Below are positions 64,000 through 64,000 of a DNA stretch of 64,000 nucleotides, in pieces. The notes beneath the pieces are model-generated. The model was not told where the DNA came from. It did not search any database and was given only the letters and a program-made list of their open reading frames with translations. Location: contig JBBBWG010027756.1 in NCBI GenBank assembly GCA_037176905.1, forward strand, positions 1 through 64,000, written 5' to 3'. The position numbers and the translations under genes were made by a program. This DNA comes from Azolla pinnata. Its lineage: Eukaryota; Streptophyta; Polypodiopsida; Salviniales; Salviniaceae. Position 1 is the stretch's first letter. The number at the start of each line of letters is the position of its first letter.

Positions 64000-64000
64000 G

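Noticed and set aside
1-64000. CRISPR arrays, bacterial operons or ribosome binding sites
   Set aside because: The window is a plant nuclear sequence with spliced genes; repeats present are microsatellites and duplications without spacer structure.

Overview
The window is nuclear DNA of a land plant, most likely a fern. Its genes are intron-rich, with phase-consistent GT-AG introns (one GC-AG) of about 70 bp to more than 4 kb. The proteins are plant-type: a beta-adaptin, VAC14, a PUX protein, an At4g24610/At5g65440-type protein and a PLS-class PPR protein. The wording of the PPR repeats (NALVDMYAKCGVL.KAQE, SWN.LIAGYAEQG) and of the decayed Ty1/copia relic resembles what I know from fern genomes. 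The clade call is inference; the plant call is firm.

Layout. 1-3.9 kb: an old, decayed Ty1/copia relic on the minus strand, then about 2 kb of AT-rich spacer. 5.9-15.6 kb (minus): a 20-exon gene for a conserved plant protein of unknown function (1244 aa), with a purine/pyrimidine-triplet leader to about 16.5 kb. 16.7-18.25 kb: two diverged copies of a MULE-like MITE and a diverged tandem duplication. 18.3-20.2 kb: nothing recognised. 20.2-21.4 kb (minus): a two-exon GNAT acetyltransferase. 23.0-31.2 kb (minus): the AP-1/AP-2 large subunit beta (903 aa, 15 coding exons plus an upstream leader exon). 31.4-32.3 kb: microsatellites around its promoter. 32.3-35.0 kb: spacer with a probable LINE remnant. 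35.5-46.8 kb (minus): VAC14 (722 aa, 20 exons, introns up to 3.1 kb). 46.9-50.8 kb: a divergent promoter interval with (CTT)n/(GAA)n inverted arms and about 660 bp of nearly pure alternating purine-pyrimidine DNA. 50.8-61.3 kb (plus): a PUX8/PUX9-type UBA-UIM-UBX protein (663 aa, 11 exons), followed by a near-perfect 209-bp tandem duplication. 62.5 kb to the right edge (minus): the 3' part of a PPR-E gene.

The intact genes are housekeeping. Beta-adaptin (clathrin adaptors), VAC14 (PI(3,5)P2 synthesis on endosomes and vacuole) and the PUX protein (CDC48 adaptor) all touch membrane or protein turnover, but nothing shows that their neighbourhood is functional. I found no gene cluster that looks like a new multi-gene system. 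The most interesting signals are a duplicated exon end that carried its splice donor with it (6.4 kb), the long alternating purine-pyrimidine tract, and triplet-repeat leaders at three of the gene starts. All exon models were read by eye from conserved protein sequence and splice sites and close in frame. UTR ends are not resolved.
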